Notes: generated from the sequence alone by a model not told the origin. Shown: positions 16,379-26,158, counted from the stretch's first letter. The stretch is DNA of 49,342 nt from JBFLYC01 sp040756735 (GCA_040756735.1 JBFLYC010000030.1:1-49342); one strand, 5' to 3'. Numbers and translations: made by a program.

Positions 16379-16702
16379 CATCCCTCCAAATCGGGCGGAA
16401 TGCCAGGTGGAAAGGGCGATGAGAGCATTGCCAATATGCGCTAAAACGTGTCATGTGACGGTATGACGGGCGGCAAACAAAAGGTGCCGCCAGAAAAGAA
16501 AAAAGCCCTCAAATCCGCTTGTGTCGCGGCTTTAAGAGCGATTATTTCTGGTGCCGATGGCCGGAGTCGAACCGGCATGGAGGTTATCCAACGGTTTTTG
16601 AGACCGCCGCGTCTGCCAATTCCGCCACATCGGCAAATTTATTTCAATTTCCCTCTCCATAATCCGACTTTGGAATTTGGAGGGATATGGTGGAGGGATA
16701 TG
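16364..16702. repeat. Imperfect inverted repeats flanking tRNA-Leu (candidate integrase arm sites)
   Basis: The left arm (16364-16391) carries two ATCCCTCC units four bases apart. The right arm (16676-16702) carries two GGAGGGATATG units three bases apart in inverse orientation. They lie on either side of the intact tRNA-Leu, the left one over the last codons and stop of int. Paired short repeats at an element end are typical arm-type integrase sites. Confidence 0.6.
16549..16634 (-). tRNA. tRNA-Leu(CAA)
   Basis: On the minus strand the acceptor GCCGATG pairs with CATCGGC, followed by A and an encoded CCA. The anticodon loop CTCAAAA gives anticodon CAA on a GCGGT/ACCGT stem. A long variable arm and GGTTCGACTCC T-arm are present. 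It appears complete and functional. Its 3' end points to the integrase gene. Confidence 0.93.
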
Positions 16703-16784
16703 AAAAACCATAGAGGCTATTCGATTATCAAGAACCCAGCAACCACGCGGGTTTGGGAGCCGCCGATCGGTCGAAAAGGGCTTT

Positions 16785-16835
16785 TCACGCAGTAGATTTT
16801 GAGTCCAGTGCGTCTGCCAGTTCCGCCACTTCGGC
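16785..16835 (-). pseudogene. Truncated tRNA-Leu(CAA)
   Basis: On the minus strand GCCGAAGTGGCGGAACTGGC (from 16835) is a good tRNA-Leu 5' half, and the anticodon loop CTCAAAA follows. Homology ends after the anticodon arm near 16785. No matching variable arm, T-arm or CTTCGGC acceptor follows. The anticodon stem has one C-C mismatch. This looks like the host side of an integration junction or a deletion scar. Confidence 0.7.
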
Positions 16836-17071
16836 ACTTTTTGCTGCGGTATTAATATTAACATCAAAAAATACTTATGTCAAGACGGCTTCCTTTAGCG
16901 GCTGTAGTTATTCTGTGATAGTGTCGGCTTCTTTGACGGCTTCTATAGCGAAAGTTTGGTATTAAAAAAGGGTTAATGATTTCTTTATCGAATATATATA
17001 CAGTATGTAAAAAATCTGTAATTGAGGTATGCTTTAAAAGGTAAATATTAAACATAAAGTATGTTTTTGGG

Positions 17072-17884
17072 GTGAGTTTTTTGGATATACTTCGGTGTCT
17101 CCACATGGGGGTTAGGGTTGTTAACCGGAACCCTTTAATTTTGTTGATTCCTATTTTAATTGATGCAGTTAAATTTATAACATTTTACATGGGATATGTT
17201 TATCATTTTTTACCTGGTTTAGAGCCCACAACAGGTATCGAGGCAGGCAAGGATTTTTATCGGGTCATACCAAGAATACCTCCCACAATAGAAGATGTTC
17301 TCACCATAGAGTGGATGCCCATGGCAGATAGAGCTTTAACATACGCTCCTGAAATAATCGCTCTTCTTGTAATTTCCATAATTATTAGTGCGTTTTTCAA
17401 AGGCTCTTATTTAGGTATGTTAAGGTTGGCTGTCAAAGATGAAAAAGTTGTGGTAAAAGATTTATTTGAGAACGGAAAGTATTATTTTGTCAGGTTTTTT
17501 GTGTTATGGACAGTATTAGCTCTAGTTAATATATTGTTTGCTTATTTTGCTTTAATAACCCAGTCCATGGTATTTATCATCGTTGTTTCTTTGGTAGTTA
17601 TGTTTTATATTCTTTTGGAATACTCCATAGTAATTGAGGATCTCACCTTGATCAATGCAATAGCGAGGGCTCCGCAGGTGTTGGCAAGCTCCTTTATTCG
17701 CTTTGCAGGTTTGTTTATTATTGCTGTTGTAATAAACTGGCTGTTGTCCATGGTTGTTAACGCAGCTGGAACTGCTGTATTGATTCTGGGTATTCTCCTA
17801 ACTGCATATATAAACACAGTGATAATTGCGGCTGTAATTGAGATGTACTTGAACTTTTTGTTGCGTGAAAGTGGAACGGCTTAA
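17072..17884 (+). CDS. Multi-pass membrane protein of unknown function
   Basis: Up to 270 residues with about six hydrophobic segments and an amphipathic N terminus. It resembles the loose group of membrane proteins annotated as DUF4013/DUF975 or glycerophosphodiester phosphodiesterase membrane domain, but I cannot place it firmly. The GTG at 17072 lies within GGGGTGAG; that element may instead serve the in-frame TTG at 17081, giving 267 residues. It is the first chromosomal gene after the integration junction and lies 26 bases before dinB. Confidence 0.7.
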   Translation: MSFLDILRCLHMGVRVVNRNPLILLIPILIDAVKFITFYMGYVYHFLPGLEPTTGIEAGKDFYRVIPRIPPTIEDVLTIEWMPMADRALTYAPEIIALLVISIIISAFFKGSYLGMLRLAVKDEKVVVKDLFENGKYYFVRFFVLWTVLALVNILFAYFALITQSMVFIIVVSLVVMFYILLEYSIVIEDLTLINAIARAPQVLASSFIRFAGLFIIAVVINWLLSMVVNAAGTAVLILGILLTAYINTVIIAAVIEMYLNFLLRESGTA

Positions 17885-17910
17885 AGAAGAAAAATTGAAG
17901 TGGTGGTTTT

Positions 17911-19101
17911 ATGGACAGCCATATTATACATGTTGACATGGATGCCTTTTATGCAGCTGTGGAGCAAAGAGATAACCCAGCCCTTAAAGGGAAGCCTGTT
18001 ATTGTAGGGGCTGATCCAAAGGGCAGAGGAGTGGTTTCAACCTGCTCTTATGAAGCCAGGGCTTATGGTGTTCGATCTGGAATGCCAATATCAAGGGCAT
18101 ATAAACTGTGTCCGCGAGGTGTTTACTTGCCGGTAAATATGTCCAAATATGTTGAAGCTTCTAAGCAGATCAGAGATATTTTTTATAAATACACACCTAT
18201 TGTAGAACCTATTGCTTTAGATGAAGCTTTTTTAGATGTGACACATTCTACTCAAATATGGGGAAATCCTAAGCAAATTGCTTTGATGATACAAAGAGAA
18301 ATTGAACAAAACACCAGGCTTACAGCTTCAGTGGGCATAAGCTATAATAAGTTTCTGGCTAAATTAGCTTCAGGATTAAAAAAACCTAAAGGTTTTATTG
18401 AAATAAGCAGAGATAACTTCAAGGAATTGGTCTGGCCGCTGCCTGTTACTAAGGTTTGGGGAGTCGGTCCCAGAACTAAAAACCTTTTGGAAAAGCTAAA
18501 TATAAAGACAATTTATGACCTGGCAAAGTATCCTGCAGAAGACCTTGAAACAATTTTAGGGAAACGAGGAAGACAGCTGCACCAATTAGCCAGTGGCCAA
18601 GATTATAGGTCAGTAGAGTCAGATCAGGAAATAAAATCCATTGGCAAAGAAATAACCTTTGATAAAGACCTTGATGATATAATCATTATAAAAGATCATT
18701 TTAGGGAACTCGGGCAAAGGGTCGGGAATCGGCTGCGCTCGAAAAAACTCAAGGCAAAATGCCTGTCAATAAAAATAAGGTATAATGATTTTACTACTGT
18801 GACACGGAGTTGTTCTTTTAGCTACCATTTGTCAAATGACAAGGAGTTACTTGATGGAGCAGTTAGGTTGTTTATTGATAACTGGAATGGCAATCCTGTA
18901 AGATTGATAGGTGTATCCGTATCTAATCTCATAGAGGTTTATTCTGAACAGCTGTCCTTGTTCATGGACATTAAGGAAGATATTATTGCCCAGACAATTG
19001 ATAATATCAGGGCCAGGTATGGGTACAACATTATTAATAGAGGAAGTATTACCAAAAAAACACATCCTCCAGAAAAGGAGGTAGGCAATGATTCCAGATG
19101 A
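17911..19101 (+). CDS. dinB: DNA polymerase IV
   Basis: 396 residues. The Y-family palm shows D9 and D11 (HVDMDAFYA) and the SxDEA-like ALDEAFLD (about 102-109). A helix-hairpin-helix thumb (VWGVGPRTKNLLEKL) and little-finger domain follow. QLSLF near residue 350 is a consensus beta-clamp-binding motif. It performs translesion synthesis past damaged bases. Its end overlaps the sigma factor gene by 14 bases. Confidence 0.96.
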   Translation: MDSHIIHVDMDAFYAAVEQRDNPALKGKPVIVGADPKGRGVVSTCSYEARAYGVRSGMPISRAYKLCPRGVYLPVNMSKYVEASKQIRDIFYKYTPIVEPIALDEAFLDVTHSTQIWGNPKQIALMIQREIEQNTRLTASVGISYNKFLAKLASGLKKPKGFIEISRDNFKELVWPLPVTKVWGVGPRTKNLLEKLNIKTIYDLAKYPAEDLETILGKRGRQLHQLASGQDYRSVESDQEIKSIGKEITFDKDLDDIIIIKDHFRELGQRVGNRLRSKKLKAKCLSIKIRYNDFTTVTRSCSFSYHLSNDKELLDGAVRLFIDNWNGNPVRLIGVSVSNLIEVYSEQLSLFMDIKEDIIAQTIDNIRARYGYNIINRGSITKKTHPPEKEVGNDSR

Positions 19102-19687
19102 TTTGCTGGTTCAAAAAGTAAAAGAAGGCCACCTTGAATCTTTTGAGGTTTTAGTTGAACGATACCAAAAACAGGTTTACAATATGGCATATCGTTATAC
19201 TGGAAATAGCGAAGATGCTTATGACCTGTCCCAGGAAGCTTTTATAAAGGCATATAAAGGTATCAAAAGTTTTCGCCAGGAGGCAGCCTTTAAAACTTGG
19301 ATCTATCATATAACCTCCAATGTTTGTAAAGATTTCCTCAGAAAAGCAAATAAATACAAAGAAGTGTCCATTGATGCTCCCATCCATACTGAAGAGGGTG
19401 AAATGGAGAAACAAATAACCGATAGGGTTAATGGTCCTGAGGAAATATATGAGATCAAAGAATTGTCAGAGTTTATTCAAAGTATGATAAGTTCACTTCC
19501 TAATGATTACAGGGAAGTAATTGTATTAAGAGAATTTCAACAGTTGTCATATGAGGAAATGTCAGATATTTTGGATTGTTCATTGGGGACGGTTAAATCC
19601 AGGCTTAACAGGGCAAGAAATATGCTTAAAGAGAAATTTATTAGAGTCAGGGAACAATCTAACATGCAATTACGTCAAATTAGGTAG
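19088..19687 (+). CDS. ECF-type RNA polymerase sigma factor (SigW-like)
   Basis: 199 residues. Region 2 is clear (VERYQKQVYNMAYRYTGNSE, then DAYDLSQEAFIKAY), and region 4 ends in YEEMSDILDCSLGTVKSRLN. AAGGAGG lies five bases before the ATG, inside the dinB 3' end. The next gene is its anti-sigma factor, 15 bases on, so release of the sigma factor by envelope stress is likely. The pair ends in a strong terminator. Confidence 0.94.
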   Translation: MIPDDLLVQKVKEGHLESFEVLVERYQKQVYNMAYRYTGNSEDAYDLSQEAFIKAYKGIKSFRQEAAFKTWIYHITSNVCKDFLRKANKYKEVSIDAPIHTEEGEMEKQITDRVNGPEEIYEIKELSEFIQSMISSLPNDYREVIVLREFQQLSYEEMSDILDCSLGTVKSRLNRARNMLKEKFIRVREQSNMQLRQIR

Positions 19688-19702
19688 AAAGGGGGGGATA
19701 AC

Positions 19703-20737
19703 ATGACATGTCAACAAATGCAAGAGTTATTATCATTATATATAGATGAACAATTAAATGAAGTAGAAAAACAATATTTCGAAAAACACCTGGCTGAATG
19801 TAGGCAGTGTAAGCAGGAACTAGAAGACATGCAGGATATGTTAAAAATGTTTGCTTCCGTCGAAGCCCTTGAGCCCCCCGCTGACTTTAAGGATAATCTG
19901 ATGCGCAGGCTAAAGGGGGAGCATAAAGTTGCCCAAGTGCCCTATAGAACCAAACTCGCAAAGATCAAAAGGAGTTGGATTGCCTGGGGCGCCACTGCAG
20001 CAGTGATAGTAATCATGGTTGGTTCAGTGGGATTGTCCGGCTTTATGGATAGTATTAATCTGGGTTTAAAATCTGAGAGCCCTGCTGTAAAAGAGTCTGC
20101 AAAAGATAATGGTATTGTTCAAGACGAGCAGCAGTTTGGAATTATGTCCATACCTGAGAAATCCACAGCGGACACATCTACTCCTGAGACGGCATATGGA
20201 GCTTTTTCTCCTGAAAGGGCTGCTGATGGTGAAGCCAAGGATTATCCGAGGGCAACAGTCCCTAATAACGGCAGCAGGGGATTGGATAAATTAAGTCCTG
20301 ATGACCTGCAGGAGCATGAAGAGGCCTTATTTGCTACTAATCAAAAAATCATATTTCATACCGATGCCATTGACGAAACGCAGCAGAAGATTGTTGATTT
20401 GCTGAAAGACTCAGCAATAAATTATATAAAGGTTAATAGTAATGTTATTTTGGGGTTTGTAGAGAGGAATAATGCTGATTTCCTGGAGGAAATTAAAAGC
20501 TTGAGTCAAAACAATGAAGAGAATGTGGAAATAGTAGTATATGAAGTTGAATTTCAAAAACTTAAGGAAAAAAGAGATGCTCTCCTTAAAGCAATAAATG
20601 ACCCCAACAACAATCAAGGATATGAACGGAAAAGGATCCTGCAGAGGGAGTTAGAAGTAGTCAAATGGCAGTTAGAAAACATAACTGAAATTGACAGTGA
20701 TGATGCAGACCTTTTTGAGATATACATTACAGAATAA
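19703..20737 (+). CDS. Zinc-finger anti-sigma factor with transmembrane helix
   Basis: 344 residues. The N terminus is a zf-HC2 anti-sigma domain: C3, H29, C33 and C36 (HLAECRQC). One membrane helix lies at about 92-110 (WIAWGATAAVIVIMVGSVG). The outer domain of about 230 residues has a low-complexity linker and a coiled-coil C terminus resembling DUF4349. It should hold the ECF factor at the membrane until proteolysis. AAGGGGGG precedes the ATG. Confidence 0.9.
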   Translation: MTCQQMQELLSLYIDEQLNEVEKQYFEKHLAECRQCKQELEDMQDMLKMFASVEALEPPADFKDNLMRRLKGEHKVAQVPYRTKLAKIKRSWIAWGATAAVIVIMVGSVGLSGFMDSINLGLKSESPAVKESAKDNGIVQDEQQFGIMSIPEKSTADTSTPETAYGAFSPERAADGEAKDYPRATVPNNGSRGLDKLSPDDLQEHEEALFATNQKIIFHTDAIDETQQKIVDLLKDSAINYIKVNSNVILGFVERNNADFLEEIKSLSQNNEENVEIVVYEVEFQKLKEKRDALLKAINDPNNNQGYERKRILQRELEVVKWQLENITEIDSDDADLFEIYITE

Positions 20738-20755
20738 TAAGGAAACAGATTAGCA

Positions 20756-20794
20756 CGATGCGGCAGGAAAACTTCCTGCCGCATCGAACTTTTT
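20756..20794 (+). terminator. Rho-independent terminator of the sigma/anti-sigma operon
   Basis: CGATGCGGCAGGAA (20756-20769) pairs perfectly with TTCCTGCCGCATCG (20773-20786), followed by AACTTTTT. A 14-bp stem with a three-base loop. Confidence 0.9.
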
Positions 20795-20816
20795 AAGTAG
20801 AGCGGGGGTGAAAAAT

Positions 20817-21953
20817 GTGTTGAAAAATACCAAAGGCGCCTTGATTGTCTTGTTCTTAATTATTATAGTTAGTGCAGCACTTTTGTTTTGGGTTCAATCA
20901 ACTGTATATGATATCATCGGTCTTTCCGTAAAAGAAGTCCGAGGTGAAGTGTTGACCACCCAGTTGCCCAGGGAAGTCACTTTCACCTTTGTTGGTGATG
21001 TAATGCTTGCCAGAAAAGTGGGCAGGCGAATGCAGGAGCGAGGTTTAATGTATCCCTTTGAAAAAGTTGAAAGCTACCTGCAGACTACTGATTTTACCAT
21101 GGGAAATGTTGAAACAGCTATATCTAACAGGGGAAATCCCCTTCCAGGCAAGGTTATTTGCTTTAGAGCTGTTCCAGAAACAGCATTCCTTTTAAAAAAG
21201 GTTGGTTTTGATGTTGTATCTCTTGCAAATAACCATGTTTTAGATTATGATACAGAGGCTTTTTTAGATACTATAGATTTGCTTGAAAGTGAAGAGGTAA
21301 AAACTGTCGGAGCGGGAAAAAATATTGAAAAGGCCTTAGAACCTGTCATTATTGAAAAAAATGGAGTAAAGATTGGAATACTTGCCTTTACAGACATGGC
21401 AGATATCTTTTTTTCTCATTCTTATCCTAGAAGATTTAGAGCCGAAGAGGATATACCAGGTGTCGCTTCAACCGACGAAAACCTTATGATTAATGCAGTG
21501 AAGAACCTGAAACCCCAGGTGGATATACTTATTGTATCACTACACTGGGGTGTAGAGTATACCGATTACCCTGCAGTATATCCTGTCAACCAGAGAAAAC
21601 TGGCACAAAAGCTGGTAGACAATGGAGTGGACTTTCTTTACGGTCATCATCCCCATTGTATTCAGACCATTGAAATATATAATAATTCAGTTATTGCTTA
21701 CAGTTTGGGTAATTTTATATTTGATCAGGATTGGTCTCAAAAGACCAAAGAGGGATTGCTGCTTAATCTCAAATTTGCGCCATGGGGAATTAAAGAAGTA
21801 CATGTTTTGCCAATCCTTATTGAAGACTGTCAGCCTCAAATAGCCAAAGGAGAGGATGCAGCGAGGATTTTGGACAAACTTGCAAGGATTAGCAGCGAAT
21901 TTGGTACACAGATAATTGTTGATAACGAAAAGGGAATAATAATGGAGAGGTGA
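20817..21953 (+). CDS. CapA-family (PGA_cap) metallophosphatase-like protein
   Basis: I chose the GTG at 20817, ten bases after GGGGG; an in-frame GTG at 20808 overlaps the SD. 378 residues. A signal anchor (about 8-26) is followed by the CapA domain: FTFVGDVMLARKVG, GNVETAISNRG, SLANNHVLDY and LHWGVEYTDYP, then GHHPHCIQTIE. These carry the likely metal ligands. CapA-type proteins work in poly-gamma-glutamate export or cell-surface hydrolysis; no capBC is nearby. It overlaps polA by four bases if polA starts at its GTG. Confidence 0.88.
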   Translation: MLKNTKGALIVLFLIIIVSAALLFWVQSTVYDIIGLSVKEVRGEVLTTQLPREVTFTFVGDVMLARKVGRRMQERGLMYPFEKVESYLQTTDFTMGNVETAISNRGNPLPGKVICFRAVPETAFLLKKVGFDVVSLANNHVLDYDTEAFLDTIDLLESEEVKTVGAGKNIEKALEPVIIEKNGVKIGILAFTDMADIFFSHSYPRRFRAEEDIPGVASTDENLMINAVKNLKPQVDILIVSLHWGVEYTDYPAVYPVNQRKLAQKLVDNGVDFLYGHHPHCIQTIEIYNNSVIAYSLGNFIFDQDWSQKTKEGLLLNLKFAPWGIKEVHVLPILIEDCQPQIAKGEDAARILDKLARISSEFGTQIIVDNEKGIIMER

Positions 21954-21958
21954 AACCT

Positions 21959-24544
21959 TTGAAGGAAAAATTTGTAATTATTGATGGAACAAGTTTAGTA
22001 CATAGAGCTTTTTATGCCATCCCTATTTTGACTAATAGAGAAGGTGTATTTACAAATGCCGTATATGGTTTTACAAATATCCTTCTCAGAATAATAGAAC
22101 AAGAAGAGCCGAAGTATTTAGCAGTTGCTTTTGATAAAGGTAGGACGACTTTTCGCCATGAAACTTTCGAGGATTATAAAGGCCACAGAAAACCTTCACC
22201 TCCTGAGTTAAAACCACAGTTTGCCTTGATACAAAGAATTCTGGAAGCCCTTAATATTTCATTTTTTGAATTGGAAAATTATGAAGCTGATGATATTATT
22301 GGAACCTTTGTAAAAGTAGGAGAAAATAGAGGACTGTTTAATGTGGTGGTATCAGGAGATAAGGACACCCTCCAACTGATCTCAGAAAATACGGTAGTTC
22401 TGCTAACCAGGAAAGGGATTTCACAAACAGACTTTTTTAACCGCAGTAAACTCAAGGAGACTTATGGGTTAGATCCTTCTCAAATGATTGATGTTAAAGG
22501 GCTTATGGGAGATGCTTCAGACAATATCCCTGGGGTTCCTTCAGTGGGGGAAAAGACAGCCTTAAAACTCCTTCAGCAGTATGGGAGTCTGGAAGCAATA
22601 TATGAAAATATTGAGCAGGTAAAGGGAAGCAAGTTAAAGGACGCTTTGCTTGCATATAAGGACCAGGCCTTTTTAAGCAAAGGTTTAGCCACTATAGAGT
22701 GCTGCGTCCCCATGGAGTTTGAACTGGACGACTGCTTATATAAAAAACCTAATTACAGCAAACTGCTGGGTATTTTGCGTGAGTTGGAATTTAATAGTCT
22801 TGTCGGGAAGTTTTTGGCGGAAATGAAACCTGAGGATACAGGTGAACCTGGTGTTCAAAAAGTTGATATCCATGAATTTATCAATAGATTCGATAAAAGA
22901 AAACCTGTTTCCATGACCTTGGAGTTAAAGAGTGATCAAGTGACCCCCCAGCTTGAAAGGGGAATTATGGTTCAAGAGCAACTAGCAGTGGTGGTAAACC
23001 TATCACAGGAAGAAGCTTTGATAAACTTCCTTAAAAAATATCCGGACATAAAGCTGATTACACACGATTTCAAAGATATCTACAAGTATTTTAAACAAGC
23101 TGGGGTTTATCTAAAATCTCCTCAAGATTCTTTAATTGCCGCTTATCTATTAAACCCTACTGCCTCTAATTATGGAATTGAGGAACTTGTCTTAGAACAC
23201 TTAAACAGGGCTTTACCCGAGGACCAAGATCATGAAAAAGTTCTCATTGAAAAAACAGCAATCCTGGCAGACCTGATGTCCTGTTTAGAAGATAAACTTC
23301 AAGAGCTTGAAATGAATAAACTGTACATGGAAATGGAGCTCCCTCTCATCCCCATATTAGCCGATATGGAGATGGCCGGAGTCAAGATAGATGAAAAAGT
23401 GCTGGATGAGATGGGACAGGTCCTGCAAGATAAAGTAATATCAATTACACAAGAAATTTATGATATTGCCGGGGAAGAATTCAATATTAATTCTCCTAAA
23501 CAGTTAGGAGTCATTTTGTTTGAAAAGCTTGATTTGCCGGTAATTAAAAAGACCAAAACCGGTTATTCAACTAATGCGGAGGTTTTAGAGCAAATTGCCG
23601 CAGTTCATCCTATTGGGGAAAAACTGCTGGAATACAGGCAAATTACCAAGTTGAAGGGAACCTATGTGGATGGCTTAAAAACATTGAAAAATATAGACAC
23701 AGGAAAGGTGCACACCACATTCAAGCAGACTATTACTGCCACAGGAAGGTTAAGCAGTGTTGAACCTAACCTCCAGAACATTCCCATTAGAATGGAAGAA
23801 GGCAGGAGGCTGCGGAAGGCCTTTATTCCTTCTTTACATGAGAACACCATGATAGCGGCTGATTATTCACAAATTGAACTGCGCATTTTGGCCCATTTAT
23901 CCCAGGATGAAAACTTATTGGATGCCTTTGCCAAGGGCCAGGATATTCACACCAGAACGGCTTCAGAAGTATTCGGAGTGCCCATGGATCAAGTTACTCC
24001 TGCCATGAGAAGAGGCGCTAAAGCTGTTAATTTCGGAATTGTATATGGAATAAGTGATTTTGGATTATCCCGTGACCTTGGCATTCCTCGCAAGGAGGCA
24101 AAACAATATATTGATCAGTACTTTATCAGGTATAATGGGGTCTACCAATATATTCAAAAGGTTGTTGAACAGGCTAGAGAAAATGGTTATGTATCCACTC
24201 TTCTTAACAGGAGACGTTATCTGCCGGATTTGTTTAGTCCAAACAAGGGTATCAGGTCTTTCGGTGAAAGGGCTGCAATGAACACACCTATTCAAGGCAG
24301 CGCAGCTGATATCATCAAACTGGCCATGATCAAATGCCATGAAACCATGGCCAGGGAAGAGCTTCCAGTGGTTATGCTGCTTCAGGTTCATGATGAATTG
24401 ATTTTTGAATGTCCACAAAATCGCCTCCAGGAGGTTGCCGAGGTAATTCGGTACTGCATGGAGAATGCCTTTCAGTTAGATGTGCCCATGGCAGTAGAAG
24501 TAAAAGCGGGACCTAATTGGTATGACCTTAAAAGAATACTGTAG
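21959..24544 (+). CDS. polA: DNA polymerase I
   Basis: I chose the TTG at 21959, eight bases after GGAGAGG; a GTG at 21950 lies within that SD. 861 residues: 5'-3' exonuclease (1-290; VSGDKDTLQL, VKGLMGDASDNIPGV), a degenerate 3'-5' exonuclease domain (about 305-465) lacking the usual DxE pair, and a polymerase domain with ADYSQIELRILAHLS, RRGAKAVNFGIVYG and LLQVHDELIFE. It removes primers and fills gaps. The missing proofreading residues match other Firmicutes PolA. It heads a polA-mutM-ytaF-coaE operon. Confidence 0.97.
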   Translation: MKEKFVIIDGTSLVHRAFYAIPILTNREGVFTNAVYGFTNILLRIIEQEEPKYLAVAFDKGRTTFRHETFEDYKGHRKPSPPELKPQFALIQRILEALNISFFELENYEADDIIGTFVKVGENRGLFNVVVSGDKDTLQLISENTVVLLTRKGISQTDFFNRSKLKETYGLDPSQMIDVKGLMGDASDNIPGVPSVGEKTALKLLQQYGSLEAIYENIEQVKGSKLKDALLAYKDQAFLSKGLATIECCVPMEFELDDCLYKKPNYSKLLGILRELEFNSLVGKFLAEMKPEDTGEPGVQKVDIHEFINRFDKRKPVSMTLELKSDQVTPQLERGIMVQEQLAVVVNLSQEEALINFLKKYPDIKLITHDFKDIYKYFKQAGVYLKSPQDSLIAAYLLNPTASNYGIEELVLEHLNRALPEDQDHEKVLIEKTAILADLMSCLEDKLQELEMNKLYMEMELPLIPILADMEMAGVKIDEKVLDEMGQVLQDKVISITQEIYDIAGEEFNINSPKQLGVILFEKLDLPVIKKTKTGYSTNAEVLEQIAAVHPIGEKLLEYRQITKLKGTYVDGLKTLKNIDTGKVHTTFKQTITATGRLSSVEPNLQNIPIRMEEGRRLRKAFIPSLHENTMIAADYSQIELRILAHLSQDENLLDAFAKGQDIHTRTASEVFGVPMDQVTPAMRRGAKAVNFGIVYGISDFGLSRDLGIPRKEAKQYIDQYFIRYNGVYQYIQKVVEQARENGYVSTLLNRRRYLPDLFSPNKGIRSFGERAAMNTPIQGSAADIIKLAMIKCHETMAREELPVVMLLQVHDELIFECPQNRLQEVAEVIRYCMENAFQLDVPMAVEVKAGPNWYDLKRIL

Positions 24545-24555
24545 GAGGTGTTAGT

Positions 24556-25383
24556 TTGCCTGAATTACCAGAGGTTGAAACCATTCGACTTAGTTTGGAA
24601 GATAAGATCAAAGGCTTGCAAATTGAACAAGTAGAAGTATTGATGCCTAAAATAATTAAAATGCCTGATACAATAGAAGATTTTAAGGAAAGGGTACAGG
24701 GCAAAACCATTAAAGGTCTGTCAAGGCGTGGAAAATACCTGCTGCTGCACTTAAGTCAAGAAAATCTGCTGGTCCTGCACTTAAGGATGACGGGGAGATT
24801 TTTGTATGTTGCCCAGTATGAGGAGATTACAAAGCATACCCATGTAGTTTTTTGTTTGAATAACGGTTATCAGTTAAGATTTATTGATATACGGCAGTTT
24901 GGGACGATATATTTGCTAAAGGAAAATGAGTTTAATTCCATCAAAGGCCTTCATAATTTGGGTCCAGAGCCTTTAGGAGAAAATTTTACAAAAGAAGGTT
25001 TGACTGAAGCACTGGCTAAAAAGAATAAAAAGATTAAACAAGTATTGTTGGATCAAGATGTTGTAGCCGGTTTGGGCAACATTTATGCAGATGAAGTGCT
25101 ATTTGAAGCTCACATTCTGCCTGAAAGGACAGCATCAAGTTTAACTGTCAATGAAATCCAAGCTCTCTACTACAGCATCCTTAAAGTATTAAAGGAAGCA
25201 ATTTGCCACCGGGGCACAAGTTTTAGAGATTATGTTGACAGCGGTGGCCAAAAAGGCGAGCACCAAAACCACTTAAAAGTATATCAAAGACAGGGGCAGG
25301 AGTGCAGTCGCTGCTGTTGCCAGTTAAAAAAGGAAAAAATTGCTGGAAGAAGCAGTCATTACTGTCCCGGCTGCCAACATTAA
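24556..25383 (+). CDS. mutM: Formamidopyrimidine-DNA glycosylase
   Basis: 275 residues, TTG start behind AGGAGGTG. PELPEVET places the catalytic proline and glutamate at positions 2-3. Lysine in SRRGKYLLL is the conserved lyase-helper residue. DNA-binding features include LDQDVVAGLGNIYADE, and the C-terminal zinc finger is CSRC...CPGC. It excises oxidised purines such as 8-oxoguanine. It lies 11 bases after polA. Confidence 0.97.
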   Translation: MPELPEVETIRLSLEDKIKGLQIEQVEVLMPKIIKMPDTIEDFKERVQGKTIKGLSRRGKYLLLHLSQENLLVLHLRMTGRFLYVAQYEEITKHTHVVFCLNNGYQLRFIDIRQFGTIYLLKENEFNSIKGLHNLGPEPLGENFTKEGLTEALAKKNKKIKQVLLDQDVVAGLGNIYADEVLFEAHILPERTASSLTVNEIQALYYSILKVLKEAICHRGTSFRDYVDSGGQKGEHQNHLKVYQRQGQECSRCCCQLKKEKIAGRSSHYCPGCQH

Positions 25384-25465
25384 CATTTTTCCTCATGACA
25401 GGCACCTCGTTTTTCCCGGAGCATATAGTGTAATTATGAAAAATGGACTCCGGGAGGCGAGAGGT

Positions 25466-26125
25466 TTGGAATTTCTATCCGCCCTTTTATTTTCTCTGGC
25501 TGTGAGTGTGGACGGATTTGGGGTAGGCCTGGCTTATGGTATGCGTGGAATAAAAATGCCTATTCTTCCACTAATGGTAATTTGTATTACTTCTGCCACA
25601 ACCATATTGGTATCCATGTACTTTGGGACGATGGTAGCATCTTTCTTCACACCTGATGTTGCTAAAAAGCTGGGTTCTTTTATTCTCATACTGGTTGGAG
25701 TATGGATTATCCTTGAGTCATGGGCTAAATGGAAAAGGGTCAATTGTTCCGGCAGTTTAAACAAAACCGAGGATACTGATCCATCTTGTTTAGTAAGATT
25801 TAAACTACCGGGTCTTGGTATTGTAATTCAAATATTAAAAGAACCTGAAGAGGCAGACTTTGATAAATCAGGCTCTATTAATAATAAAGAAGCTTTGTTT
25901 TTGGGTTTTGCTCTGGCAATGGATGCATTGGGAGCTGGATTTGGCGCTGCTGTGGCTGGTTACCAGTTATTCCTGATACCTGTTTTTGTCGGAGTCATGA
26001 AATTCCTTTTAGTTTCAGGAGGCATATGGCTGGGGAAAAAAAGCTGCATAGCAAGCCTGGGAGTGACAGGTTCACTGCTGCCCGGTATCATTCTTATAAT
26101 GTTAGGTATATGTCAGTTTAGTTGA
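25466..26125 (+). CDS. ytaF: Sporulation membrane protein YtaF
   Basis: I chose the TTG at 25466 (GGGAGG eight bases upstream), which gives LEFLSALLFSLAVSVDGFGV, the expected N terminus; the frame remains open back into mutM. 219 residues with six membrane segments in two related halves (SVDGFGVGLAYGMRG and AMDALGAGFGAAVAG), as in the MntP-like cation-efflux fold. Family members are linked to sporulation. The polA-mutM-ytaF-coaE order matches Bacillus. Confidence 0.9.
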   Translation: MEFLSALLFSLAVSVDGFGVGLAYGMRGIKMPILPLMVICITSATTILVSMYFGTMVASFFTPDVAKKLGSFILILVGVWIILESWAKWKRVNCSGSLNKTEDTDPSCLVRFKLPGLGIVIQILKEPEEADFDKSGSINNKEALFLGFALAMDALGAGFGAAVAGYQLFLIPVFVGVMKFLLVSGGIWLGKKSCIASLGVTGSLLPGIILIMLGICQFS

Positions 26126-26158
26126 ATGAAAGATATAAGACTGCTGGGGGGAAAAATA

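Noticed and set aside
15614..16381. Minus-strand ORF (255 codons) opposite the integrase gene
   Set aside because: The integrase has all catalytic residues in the forward frame; the reverse ORF is an antisense shadow caused by high GC.
16448..16867. ORFs on both strands across the tRNA-Leu genes
   Set aside because: They read through tRNA sequence and attachment repeats; no coding signal.
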